From the NCBI GenBank assembly GCA_025999115.1, contig BNWW01000010.1, forward strand, positions 1-47,279: a stretch of DNA of 47,279 nt, written 5' to 3'. Shown one piece after another: positions 36,319 through 45,684 of the stretch. Origin of the DNA: Bacteroidia bacterium. GTDB taxonomy: Bacteria; Bacteroidota; Bacteroidia; Bacteroidales; Azobacteroidaceae. Below the pieces are notes generated by a model that saw only the letters and a list, made by a program, of their open reading frames with translations, made no database searches and had not been told where the DNA came from. How positions within the stretch are numbered: position 1 is the stretch's first letter; every line of letters begins with the position of its first letter. Made by a program: the position numbers and the translations under genes.

Positions 36319-38064
36319 TCAAAAACTGAACGCATACCCTATCTGCGCAGTCAGTTCATTCATATTTCCCTGATTGTTTTGTGTCGTGCGAATCATCTGT
36401 ACGGCGGTTGCATTGAAACTGTGCCGTTTCCACGGGGTATAGGTTGCGCCGAAACGCAGATTGGTTACATCAGCGTTGGCCGACGGGCTTGTGGTATGGT
36501 TATACGAGCCGCCAAGCGTTAATTGCAACTTGTCTTGAAGCAAGGCTTGCGTTGCATTGAGCGAAGGCCCCCAAACGTGCATTGTTTGCGATGCGGCATA
36601 AGAGTTGGTATAGTTGACCGATGTACTTACATTCAATTTGATATTCTTGAAGCCGATATTGTGGCTGACGCCCGCATTGTGAAAGCGCGACAGGCCGCCT
36701 TTGCGCACCATGTCGTTTTCGCGATTAACCATATCGCTCAACGAATAGTTCAGCGACAGGCTTTGCGTAAGCGTTTCCGATTGCGAAAGCGACAACTGCA
36801 CATTTGCGCTCGCATTCTGCGAAATCTGACGGTAAGTGATGGAATCTACCGGCTGCGGCGTTTCCAAGGGGTTTTGATTGATAATATCAAATTGATTGAG
36901 GCGGTTGTTTGTAAAAGAAGTGAAATTGGAGTAGCTTCCCGCAATGCTTAAACGGTCGGATACCTGCCATGTTGCGTTGGCCGAGCCAACCCACCGGTCG
37001 GTTTGTTTTACCTTGTCGTCGTTGAGGTTGTCGCGCTGCCTGCCGATGTTTCCGCCCAGATTCAATTTGCCCGCAAGCAGATTGAGGTTTAGGTTCAGCG
37101 TGATATTTTCAAAATCGCTGTTGAAATAGTATGCGCCGAGCGTGCGGTAATTTGGGTCTATGCGTTCATACCTTAATCCTGCCTGACCGACACCGAAAGT
37201 GTAATTGACGCCCGTATTAAATGCATTGTAGTAAGACGTCGTTGCATTTTCCTTTATGAACCAAGCCACAGGGTCTTTGCTTTTTTGCTGCGAGGCGGAT
37301 GTTAAATCGCTTGTTATGCCGGTGCGGGCGTATTCGCCGAAAACTTCCAGATTTTTCAAAACCATCACATTGGCGTTAAGTGCGATGGCAAGGTTTTCCT
37401 GCGGGTAAACTTGCTTGGAATAGGGAATGCTGTCGAGCGAGTTCGGGTTGTCCTTTGCATAAAAGCCGGTTACGCCGAGCTTATAACGCTGCTTTTCCCA
37501 GCGTAGCTGTACGCCGTATCCCCACCGCCGGTAGGCCGGAATGGTGCGCGGGTCGCCATCGTCATTGATTGCACTGTTGAACTGTCCGCCAAAAACAGCC
37601 GCTTTCAACGGAATATTTGGGGTCAGCTCCACGCCTGCACCCGTAAAAGGCATCCCGCTGAACGTGTAAGGAGAAAACGACATGTTCACATCGCCGATAT
37701 GAGCCAGCGCCCATTTATATTTCGGGTTCAAACTCACACGGTTGAATTTGTAAGGCAGCTGATAACCCAATGTAGAACCCTGATTGGTAAGAGAATAAGT
37801 GATTGGGACAGACCAATTATAGACGCCGACATTTAAAGTACCGTTCAGGAAATAGGTAAACGGGTCGCGGCTGCTTCCTGTGTTGGAATTGTAATACAGG
37901 CCGTTTGCTGAAAGCCCGCCGCTTATCTTGAAAGGGTTTTTCTTCAACGCATCCTTTACCTGCCCGCCGACAGTTTCCAAATCAATATCCTGTCCTTTGG
38001 CAATGGATATGTTTAAAACACTTGTCAGGCACAATATGCAGGCACATAAAAATATCTTTTTCAT
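36319..38064 (-). CDS. Large outer-membrane beta-barrel protein of the surface locus
   Basis: The 581-aa protein has a signal peptide (NISIAKGQ) and then about 20 alternating amphipathic strands with the aromatic girdle of outer-membrane barrels, ending in LTAQIGYAFSF, the C-terminal Phe expected for Bam-dependent insertion. It starts with IDLETVGGQVKDALKKNPFKISGGLSANGL. No plug, TonB box or SusC feature is present. It is the last gene of a co-directional set of PKD lipoprotein, SprB-repeat protein and Fn3-like protein, with 10 bases between it and the PKD gene. I infer an outer-membrane anchor or export channel for those surface proteins, but no named family is recognised. Confidence 0.65.
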   Translation of the reverse strand: MKKIFLCACILCLTSVLNISIAKGQDIDLETVGGQVKDALKKNPFKISGGLSANGLYYNSNTGSSRDPFTYFLNGTLNVGVYNWSVPITYSLTNQGSTLGYQLPYKFNRVSLNPKYKWALAHIGDVNMSFSPYTFSGMPFTGAGVELTPNIPLKAAVFGGQFNSAINDDGDPRTIPAYRRWGYGVQLRWEKQRYKLGVTGFYAKDNPNSLDSIPYSKQVYPQENLAIALNANVMVLKNLEVFGEYARTGITSDLTSASQQKSKDPVAWFIKENATTSYYNAFNTGVNYTFGVGQAGLRYERIDPNYRTLGAYYFNSDFENITLNLNLNLLAGKLNLGGNIGRQRDNLNDDKVKQTDRWVGSANATWQVSDRLSIAGSYSNFTSFTNNRLNQFDIINQNPLETPQPVDSITYRQISQNASANVQLSLSQSETLTQSLSLNYSLSDMVNRENDMVRKGGLSRFHNAGVSHNIGFKNIKLNVSTSVNYTNSYAASQTMHVWGPSLNATQALLQDKLQLTLGGSYNHTTSPSANADVTNLRFGATYTPWKRHSFNATAVQMIRTTQNNQGNMNELTAQIGYAFSF

Positions 38065-38074
38065 GATTTTGAAT

Positions 38075-39412
38075 TTATGGCAGTTTTTGAATTTTCACAT
38101 CTGCAACAATATACGAGTCTTTTCCTTCGGGAACAAACGCCGTTATCTTTAGCGCGCCCTTGCGTCCGTCCACTGTTTGAAAAAGAACAACACGCGGAGC
38201 GACCGTATCGTCGAATGGCGATTTTCCCGTATTGGTTTCATCGACTGTCATGCTGTTGAAACCGCTCCCGTAATCTATTGCGTCAAACTGCGCCGCCGTC
38301 AGTTGAACGCCAAGCAATTCCTGCGAATTGATGATCTTTGTATGGATTGCCGCAGGAATTTCCGTAAATGCCGTTGTTTGCACCTCGTCGGGCGAAATAA
38401 ACTGGTTGAAATTAAAAATGTCGTTCAATCCGAAATACGCAAAGTCAATCAACGAACCATTGGCGGCTGTAACTTCGTTGCTTTTGAGAACCTTTGCCAA
38501 AACGGAAGAAAAGAAACAGCCGGCAGATCGTTGCGCCGTGTTAATACCCAGATGTACGCCGGAAAATACCAGCAGGTTTTTATCCTCATGAATGGTTATC
38601 TGCTTTTGAACGGTTATGGTTTCCTTGTCATTGGTGGATTTCAAAACGATGGTATAATTGCCTGCACCGGGAAACACAATATCGGGATTTTCCTCTGTAC
38701 TTACTATGGGCGTAGCGCCCTGAACCGTCCATTGATACGAAAAAGTATTGGTGGAAAGATTGTGCAGGTGTAACGTTACGGGAGCTTCATAATCGTCGTC
38801 TATTGCATCTACCGACCAGTCGAAATCCGCTGTCATTGCCGGTTGAACCATTACGGTTTTTTCGCCGGAATAAGTTTCGCGCCCGTTGAAAATAGTCAGT
38901 TTAACGGTATGTTCGCCCGCCTCCGTAAAGCGCACCTGCGGAACAGAATCGGTGGAAGCGGCCGGTTCGCCGCCCTCAAACTCCCATTGCCAAGCCGTTG
39001 CGCCGAGCGAGGTGTTAAGCATTTTCAGGCTAACGGGCGAAATGTCGCTACCAAGCATTTCCCATTGAATATCTACTCTCATTGCTGCATCTATTTGTAT
39101 TTCAATGGTTTTATCGTCCATTGAACCGTCCTTGTTGCTTGCCGCAAGCGAAATTTTGAATACGCCTTTATTCAGGTACAGCCGAGTTTCAGGATTTTTT
39201 TCCGACGACGACGTTTGCGTTGCACCCTCGAAAGTCCATTGGTAGGTATCCGCCCCTGTGGTTTTGTTGGTTAATTCCACCTGAACGGGTACGGAATAAT
39301 CCTCATTCACAACTTTTATTTCAAAATCGACTGCAACGGGGATGATTTCCTCTTTGGCGCATGAAAACGCAAATAAAACCATCGAAAATAATAACAACCT
39401 GCTGAATTTCAT
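38075..39412 (-). CDS. PKD-domain lipoprotein
   Basis: The 445-aa protein has a lipoprotein signal ending FAFSC-AKEE. Three PKD/Ig-like repeats follow, each with the turn TYQWTFEGATQTSSSEKNPE, AWQWEFEGGEPAASTDSVPQ or SYQWTVQGATPIVSTEENPD before a GxxxIxL strand (about residues 30-110, 115-195, 197-280). From residue 285 a different globular domain runs to the end (ENxLLVFSGVHLGINTAQRS onward; DGRKGALKITAFV), unknown to me. Lipid anchoring in the outer membrane and surface display are likely. It lies between the SprB-repeat gene (27 bases) and the barrel gene (10 bases). Confidence 0.75.
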   Translation of the reverse strand: MKFSRLLLFSMVLFAFSCAKEEIIPVAVDFEIKVVNEDYSVPVQVELTNKTTGADTYQWTFEGATQTSSSEKNPETRLYLNKGVFKISLAASNKDGSMDDKTIEIQIDAAMRVDIQWEMLGSDISPVSLKMLNTSLGATAWQWEFEGGEPAASTDSVPQVRFTEAGEHTVKLTIFNGRETYSGEKTVMVQPAMTADFDWSVDAIDDDYEAPVTLHLHNLSTNTFSYQWTVQGATPIVSTEENPDIVFPGAGNYTIVLKSTNDKETITVQKQITIHEDKNLLVFSGVHLGINTAQRSAGCFFSSVLAKVLKSNEVTAANGSLIDFAYFGLNDIFNFNQFISPDEVQTTAFTEIPAAIHTKIINSQELLGVQLTAAQFDAIDYGSGFNSMTVDETNTGKSPFDDTVAPRVVLFQTVDGRKGALKITAFVPEGKDSYIVADVKIQKLP

Positions 39413-39439
39413 ATATTTTTCAAAAATTTTATTCTGTTT

Positions 39440-42400
39440 TTACTGCACTATCATTTTCGCGGTACGCATTTCCTGCCCGGTCTGCAAAATTATGAGGTAC
39501 ACACCCTGATTTAATGCCTGATTGAACGGAATCGAAAAATTGAGCGCCGCCGGCATATTGACGGACGGATAGGCTTGCTGTATCATATTGACAACACGTA
39601 TCATAATCGGAGCGGCTTCGCGCAGTTCCACCCTTACTGTATATCGCCCGCTGTTGGGATTAGGCTCGATGGAAAATCCAACAATATTCGACTGCGAATC
39701 CGAGTTTTTGTTTACCCCGTATTCGTTGTTTTCAACCACAACGGACTTGTTGAATGTTTTTGCACATTCGCCCTGATAACCCCGCAACCCGAAGACATAA
39801 TTGCCCGGTTCCATAAATATCAGTTCCAGATATTCGGGCGTTTCATTTACAAGCTGAATCGTATTGTCGTCGGGGATGAGCCATTCCACCCTTTCCGGTT
39901 TTTCGGGCGAAGTATTTACCAGAATTACGTTGTCAAGCGTATATGCGTAGGATGTCAGCATAAATTCGGGCGTCAATACTTCGTCCGACCGGCTTATTTG
40001 CACGTCGTCGCTTGCTGTACAGCCCTTGGAAGTCGTTATGCTTAATGTATAAGCGCCGTCTTGCTTAACGGTAAAAACAGGCGCTGTTGAAACGGTATTA
40101 CCCACTTTTGTCCATCGGTAGGTTGCATCCACATCGTCTATCGTCATGTCATATACCATGCTGTCGCCGGCGCACAATGTAATGTCGCCGCCCAAGTCAA
40201 TTTTGAACGGTTCGGGGTCGGTCAAAATGTAGTCTTTGTATGCTGTGCATTGATTCGCATCGGTAAAGGTCAATGCGTATGTGCCTGCGGCCAAGCCCGT
40301 TATGTTTTCGCCTGTCATTCCATTTGACCACGACAGCGAATAGGGTGGCATACCACCCGTCGCCCGAACGCTTATTTTTCCGTTTGCCGCGCCCGTGCAA
40401 AGCGGATTTTCTACCGACAGATCGGTAATTTCCATTCCCGACGGCTGTTTAACCTCTACGCTGCCTTTTACGGCGCAGTTTGCCGAATCTCTGACAAATA
40501 CGAAATACCTGCCGGAAGAAAGTCCGCCGACCGAAGGGGTTGTATCCATCGTATTCCATTCGTAAGTATAATCGCCGCGACCGCCCGTTGCTGCTACGGA
40601 AACACTGCCCGCATTGCCATCGTTGCATTTCACATCGGTTGCGCTTAAAGATATTTGCAGCTTGGCGGGGAAAGGTACAAGCAATTCGGCGTCTGCTGCA
40701 TTATCATTTATGTCTTTTACCAGAATTTTGTATGTTCCTTCCGTTAAGCCCGAAAGCAGCGTACCGGTAGCATTGGCAATATCTTCAAATATTGAGCCGG
40801 TTAATTTTTGCCATTGATAAACGTATGTGCCAACAATACCGCCCCGCGCCGTTACTTTCACAACTGCGTCTTCGGTTTCATCGGGAACGTCATTGCCGTT
40901 ACGGTCATTTTTGTAGTCATATTCGTTGGCTATATTGCACGAAATACATTTTTCAAGTGAAATGCTTGCAACAAGCGAGTCGGGTTGATTAACTTCAAAT
41001 GCATAGGAAATAATTCCGCAACTGTCTAAATTGCTTGTTGCGTTTGCATAGTTTTTATCCTTGACCGTTAAAAAATAGTTTCCCTTTCCGATGTTGTCGA
41101 GCCTGATGGTAAAGGGATTGTTGGTTGCGTCGGTGGTTATATTGGAAGTAATAACCGTTCCAGTAGCCGATTCCTTGCGCCACTCGTAAGAATAGGCGCC
41201 GGCATCGTAGGGCGTTCCACCGGTAACCCGCACCGAAATCCAACCGTTTGTCAAGCCGTAGCCTTTCGGGTCTGTGATTTCTATTTCTGTAAATGCTATG
41301 GCTGCGGCGGGCTGGCTGATAACCACCGTTGCCGTTTTTTCGTTGCCGCCTTCTTTGGCCACACAATCGTTCCCGTCTTTTACCTTAACAGGGTAACTGC
41401 CTGCCGGGAGGCTGGAAATTGTGGTTGTATTTGCGCTCGAAAAGGCAATCCATGTTGCGCCGCCGTCTATAGTATATTGGTAGTTGCCTTTGCCGCCATC
41501 GGCAGTCAGCGTGATGCTGCCGTCGGAACCTTCAAAGCAATTTACACCGGTTTGAGTGGTGGTAAAGGTTACGGGAAGGGGGTTGGTTATGGTAAAATTC
41601 AATGTATGTGTGTCGCCGCCGGTGTAGGTAGCGGCATTATTCATTGCGCCCTGAAAATGTAAAATGTAATCGCCGGCAGGAATATTGTTTAATCGGAGGA
41701 AAAGATTTTCGCCGGAAATACTCAATGTGTCTATTTTTCCGTTCAAATCAACTGTAACGTTATTTGTCCGCTTCAATAAAGGATAAAATGTTTCGCCGGC
41801 ATAAAGTTCTCTGTCAAAAGTAAGCGTTATATTGCCATCGGTCGTATCAAAACAACGGGTTGTTTCAATTGAATTATGTGTTATATGCGGCGCGGAAACC
41901 AATACTTCGTATGCAACAGGGGCTGACGCATAAGTACCACTACAAGGCGAAACCGCCCGAAACCAAATCTTCTTGTTTCGTACAGTTTCAGGTAAAAAAC
42001 TGCTTAAAGTAATAGTTGGGGAAACTCGACTTTGATATTGCGACGGCAAATCCAGCCAACCGTATGAAGTATAACTTCCAGACATATCACTGACTTGATA
42101 TTGATATTTATATGAATAAGATAAAAAATTCTTGGAATTATCATTTATTGCTAATTGGAAAGGGTCGTTGTATCCTATCGGGTCAGGATGCGGCGCTAAT
42201 GTAACTGCCGGGCTGATTTCATAATTAAAGCGAATACTCATGCCGACATCTGAATTACTTCCACTGTCTGTAAATACGCCATTAATTTCACAACCGCTGC
42301 CCGTAATACTATTGCTTTTATCCAAGCTTAAGGATTCTCCATAACAACCGCCAACATATATATCTGCCTGTTCTTTCAAATAAGCCTCGAAACGTATTTT

Positions 42401-42661
42401 TGTAATACGTTTATCAAATAACCGGTCAATTACTGTTGCTTCCGAATATGAGTTGGGATACCGTGAAAATATCTCTTGCGAAGTATTATCTGCAAAAGTT
42501 ATGTGAATCTTTGAATGATTACTATTGCCGCAATGATCATCGGTTGTCCACGAAGAAAAATTACAATTGTATATCCTTAAATGGTAGGACTCGGCATACA
42601 AGATACCGGATGATAAAACCACTGCTATCGCTAATAATATTATCTTTTTCATATTCATCAT
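39440..42661 (-). CDS. Giant SprB-repeat surface protein with T9SS type A sorting domain
   Basis: The 1073-aa protein has a signal peptide (GILYAES) and an N-terminal domain of about 250 residues, followed by repeats of SprB type, each with a CxxGxxGSIxxxxxGGxxxYxYxW pattern: VNCFEGSDGSITLTADGGKG (about 378), VKCNDGNAGSVSVAATGGRG (about 680) and NPLCTGAANGKISVRATGGM (about 755). The last 85 residues are a type A sorting domain (SIEPNPNSGRYTVRVELRE ... GVYLIILQTGQEMRTAKMIV). SprB is the mobile gliding adhesin of Flavobacterium; short SprB-repeat proteins occur in non-gliding Bacteroidetes as presumed adhesins. It is exported by T9SS and is the largest gene of the window. Confidence 0.82.
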   Translation of the reverse strand: MMNMKKIILLAIAVVLSSGILYAESYHLRIYNCNFSSWTTDDHCGNSNHSKIHITFADNTSQEIFSRYPNSYSEATVIDRLFDKRITKIRFEAYLKEQADIYVGGCYGESLSLDKSNSITGSGCEINGVFTDSGSNSDVGMSIRFNYEISPAVTLAPHPDPIGYNDPFQLAINDNSKNFLSYSYKYQYQVSDMSGSYTSYGWLDLPSQYQSRVSPTITLSSFLPETVRNKKIWFRAVSPCSGTYASAPVAYEVLVSAPHITHNSIETTRCFDTTDGNITLTFDRELYAGETFYPLLKRTNNVTVDLNGKIDTLSISGENLFLRLNNIPAGDYILHFQGAMNNAATYTGGDTHTLNFTITNPLPVTFTTTQTGVNCFEGSDGSITLTADGGKGNYQYTIDGGATWIAFSSANTTTISSLPAGSYPVKVKDGNDCVAKEGGNEKTATVVISQPAAAIAFTEIEITDPKGYGLTNGWISVRVTGGTPYDAGAYSYEWRKESATGTVITSNITTDATNNPFTIRLDNIGKGNYFLTVKDKNYANATSNLDSCGIISYAFEVNQPDSLVASISLEKCISCNIANEYDYKNDRNGNDVPDETEDAVVKVTARGGIVGTYVYQWQKLTGSIFEDIANATGTLLSGLTEGTYKILVKDINDNAADAELLVPFPAKLQISLSATDVKCNDGNAGSVSVAATGGRGDYTYEWNTMDTTPSVGGLSSGRYFVFVRDSANCAVKGSVEVKQPSGMEITDLSVENPLCTGAANGKISVRATGGMPPYSLSWSNGMTGENITGLAAGTYALTFTDANQCTAYKDYILTDPEPFKIDLGGDITLCAGDSMVYDMTIDDVDATYRWTKVGNTVSTAPVFTVKQDGAYTLSITTSKGCTASDDVQISRSDEVLTPEFMLTSYAYTLDNVILVNTSPEKPERVEWLIPDDNTIQLVNETPEYLELIFMEPGNYVFGLRGYQGECAKTFNKSVVVENNEYGVNKNSDSQSNIVGFSIEPNPNSGRYTVRVELREAAPIMIRVVNMIQQAYPSVNMPAALNFSIPFNQALNQGVYLIILQTGQEMRTAKMIVQ

Positions 42662-42676
42662 ATATTTATTTTATTT

Positions 42677-44788
42677 TCAATACTTTACCATTATTTTTTG
42701 CGTTTTAGCCGGAAGTTTGGACTGTAGCATAGCTTTTAAAAGGTAAGTGTAAACATTGCCCTCGGAAACATCGCTGTCTTCCAGATAATTTTGCCCGCCG
42801 CTCAATGTTCCCCAAAGCGTGGCGGCGCCGTCGTTGGTTTTCCGGTAAACAGTAATTTCGGTTATGTCGCTGGCTTTTACCCGCCAGTTTATTTCTATCC
42901 TTTTCCTGTTTTTATCGGCATAACCGCTCAAAGAGCCGAGCGCGTCGGGCGTGTCTGCCGGCGGCGTTTTCAGCGTTACTTTGGGCGATGGCAGCGACTG
43001 CAAGCCGCTTTTGTCTTCCGCAATAAGGAAATAAGTATAGCGGCTGTCGGGGTCGAGTTGCTTGTCGGCATAGGTATATTCCGGCTTGATTTCTTTGCTT
43101 GAAAATGCAGTAACTGTCTTTTGTGTCTGCCCGTCTGTGCGGTAAAGCCGGTGTATGGTCACGTCATCGCTGTAACTGCGTTGGAAAGTTAGCGTAATAT
43201 TGCCGTCGTCTTCCACCTGATAACTTGTAAAGACAGGGGTCATCGGGCATATCCTGTCGGGCTTTTGTATTTCCAAAAGTTCCGTTGGCTGCGATTCGTT
43301 CTTGCGCCTGTCCACTGCAAGAACAGCGTAATAAACCTTGTCGTTCAGGGTTTCAAGCGGCACAGTATCACTGAACATCGCCTCTGCGATGGATTGCGGG
43401 GTAAGCCGCGCAGGTTCTTCACCTTTTTGAGTGGCGCGGAAAACGTGATAGCCTTCCAAATCCTTTTCTGTGTTTGCCGTCCACGTGAGCCGGACAACGC
43501 CAAGCGAATCAATTGCACCTGCAAATCCCGAAGGAACAGCAGGCGGGATTGTATCGTTGGGCTGCACAAGCATAGCATACGAATCGCGTGTTGCGCCGTT
43601 TTTGCCGGTTGCTCTGATTTTGAAATAATTGGCGGGAGCAAAACTCTCGGTCTGAATTTCGCGGCTTGATGCAGGTATATTTTCCTTGACCGTTTTGTAT
43701 GAGTTTTTAGCGTCGGTTGCCGAATGCAACAATGCGAACGAAGTTATATCCGCCTCCGATTCCGCAGGAAATTCCCAATGAAGTTTAATTGTATTGTCGT
43801 TGATAATTTCAAAATTGTTGAGAAGCGGACTTGCGTCTGCGGCTTTGATTCCCTCGCCCGAAACAATGTCTGACCAGGGGCCGTATTCGCCGAAAATGGT
43901 TTTGCCGCGTAAACGGTAGGAATAGGGCTTGCCGTTGCTTGCCAGCGAATCTACATAAATCATTCCCTGCAAAATTTTGCCGTTGGCATTGCTTATCGGC
44001 ATCAGCGGCTCGGTATTGACTGCTACGAAGCCGTCTCCGTTTTCCGATTTCTCTATAAAATACGCTCCGTAAAAATCGCTCAACATTTGATAGTTCCATG
44101 CCAGCGTAACGTTCTTGTCCTCAAAAACGGCGATAAATTCCAAGGGCTTGGGTAGCGGCTCGTACATCGACAACTCGGCAACGATGCTGCCTTCTTCGGG
44201 CAGGATGGCCGGATTATCTCCCTCCGGTTGCGGAGCGCTGACAGATACTGTGTATAAATACCGCTCGTTTGGACGCACATCGGTATCTGTATAAGCCAAG
44301 CCTGCCAATTTTGCCGCCTCGAAGTCTAAATCGGCAGCCATCAATGCAAACGAAAATCGCTGCTCCAATTCCTGCGAACGGTTGATGATGGTTGTCAGCT
44401 CGCCCGGATTTCCCATTTCTACCTCGAAACTCTCGCCGTATAGCGATTGCGCGATGACGGCGGCATAGTCGCTGGTTGCCATTGCGCGTTCCCATTCGCT
44501 TGCAGGAGCCGGATAAAAAACGCCCAGATACTTCTCTTCCGGCCGGTCAAGCAGAACGCCGCCCGAAGTCAGGGTATAACGTTTGAGGACAAAGCAGTTT
44601 TGGTTTGCCCTTTGCCACGCCAGCGGCTCGTCGATTGCCCATCGCAAATGAATTCTGTCCGGCTGAATGCCCGCCCGCAACCGGATATGAGGTGTGCGGG
44701 TATCGTCGCTATCGGTAACTTGGGCAGTAAGACTCGCAGACAGAAATATCAGCATAAAGAGAGAAATCAGGTGTTTTTTAGTATTCAT
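42677..44788 (-). CDS. Fibronectin type III-rich secreted protein
   Basis: I start at the ATG at 44788 (MNTKKHLISLFMLIFLSASLTAQ), a clean signal peptide that follows the previous stop by 7 bases; the longer frame is an overlap artefact. The 703-aa product is a chain of Fn3-like domains with typical strands and turns: KPLEFIAVFEDKNVTLAWNY, NTIKLHWEFPAESEADITSF, GVVRLTWTANTEKDLEGYHVFRA, GNITLTFQRSYSDDVTIHRLYR, KRIEINWRVKASDITEITVYRK. It ends with a short conserved strand (TQKIMVKY) and no sorting domain that I can see. It may link the SprB-repeat protein to the surface or act as an adhesin. Gap to the SprB gene is 15 bases. Confidence 0.75.
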   Translation of the reverse strand: MNTKKHLISLFMLIFLSASLTAQVTDSDDTRTPHIRLRAGIQPDRIHLRWAIDEPLAWQRANQNCFVLKRYTLTSGGVLLDRPEEKYLGVFYPAPASEWERAMATSDYAAVIAQSLYGESFEVEMGNPGELTTIINRSQELEQRFSFALMAADLDFEAAKLAGLAYTDTDVRPNERYLYTVSVSAPQPEGDNPAILPEEGSIVAELSMYEPLPKPLEFIAVFEDKNVTLAWNYQMLSDFYGAYFIEKSENGDGFVAVNTEPLMPISNANGKILQGMIYVDSLASNGKPYSYRLRGKTIFGEYGPWSDIVSGEGIKAADASPLLNNFEIINDNTIKLHWEFPAESEADITSFALLHSATDAKNSYKTVKENIPASSREIQTESFAPANYFKIRATGKNGATRDSYAMLVQPNDTIPPAVPSGFAGAIDSLGVVRLTWTANTEKDLEGYHVFRATQKGEEPARLTPQSIAEAMFSDTVPLETLNDKVYYAVLAVDRRKNESQPTELLEIQKPDRICPMTPVFTSYQVEDDGNITLTFQRSYSDDVTIHRLYRTDGQTQKTVTAFSSKEIKPEYTYADKQLDPDSRYTYFLIAEDKSGLQSLPSPKVTLKTPPADTPDALGSLSGYADKNRKRIEINWRVKASDITEITVYRKTNDGAATLWGTLSGGQNYLEDSDVSEGNVYTYLLKAMLQSKLPAKTQKIMVKY

Positions 44789-44795
44789 ATCTATT

Positions 44796-45680
44796 TTATT
44801 TATTCCTGTTGGTTTGTGCCCCGCTATTATACGCTCCATACCAGTCGGAACACCATTCGCCGGCATTGCCGCTATAGATATAACCACCGCTTAAATCGGC
44901 GCTGCGAGCGGCATATTCCCATTCGGCCTCGAATGTCTTGAAAACAAGCTGCCGGTTTTTCAGGGTTTGATAATTCTTTCCGGGCAATCCCGTTGCCTGC
45001 GGGGTATCAAAGGCATAGATTGAATTTGAAGCGTCCCATGTAATTGTAACGCCGCCCTGTGCATACTGCGTTACGGCCGCATTGGAGCCGCTGCCCGATA
45101 CGCCTTCGGTATTGCTTGCAGTCGACGCGCCGCCGGGCGCTACTTCGCCGCCTTCGGTTACATGGCCACTTTCGTCAATGCTCCATACTTTGCCGGAGCT
45201 ATCGACAATCACATAATCCTGTCCTCCGGGTAATTCCTGCTGACTGGCGGTTTCACCTACTTTGTAATATGCCTGCATATCCCGGAGCGCAGCCAGCGAT
45301 TCGTTAATGTAAGACCGGAAACAATCCTCGTTTGCGATGGTTACTTCTCCAAACAAATTCCTTATCCATTCCGGCGCATCGAATTTGTAACTTAACTCAA
45401 AGCCGCCGACTGTATTGATTGTATAAATCAACTTATTGGGAGAGGAATCGTCACCTGCTTCTTTCTTCCGTTTTTCATATTCCGGTTCCGACGGGTCAAG
45501 AAGATAGACTTTCGCTGTTATACCTATGTCTGCTTGGCTTTGCTGCTGCCATTGATTCAGGACTTCTTCGATTTCGGAGGTCGATAATTTGCTACCTGTT
45601 TGCATACTATTCCTTTGTGTTTGACCGAAAAGACAAACACTGATAAATAGAAATTGTATGATTGCAAACAGGTGTTTCAT
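44796..45680 (-). pseudogene. Chimera: front of a secreted protein joined to a formylglycine-generating-enzyme fragment
   Basis: Residues 1-250 begin with a signal (SVCLFGQTQ) and read as the front of a larger secreted protein, with a low-complexity GGxxSTASNTEGVSGSGSN linker and GVTITWDASNSIYAFDTPQATGLPGKNYQTLK. From about residue 251 the sequence changes to FGE-sulfatase motifs: FEAEWEYAARS at once, then YIYSGNAGEWCSDWYGAYNSGAQTN to the stop. Those two motifs are normally some 40 residues apart, so the fragment is itself internally deleted, and the catalytic domain is too short to fold. I read this as two genes joined by deletion or mis-assembly. The front part was probably the first gene of the surface locus; the rest of it is lost. 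Confidence 0.6.
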
Positions 45681-45684
45681 TTTA

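Noticed and set aside
38177..38773. 198-codon open frame on the plus strand
   Set aside because: It is antisense to the PKD lipoprotein, which has clear domain motifs and a signal peptide.
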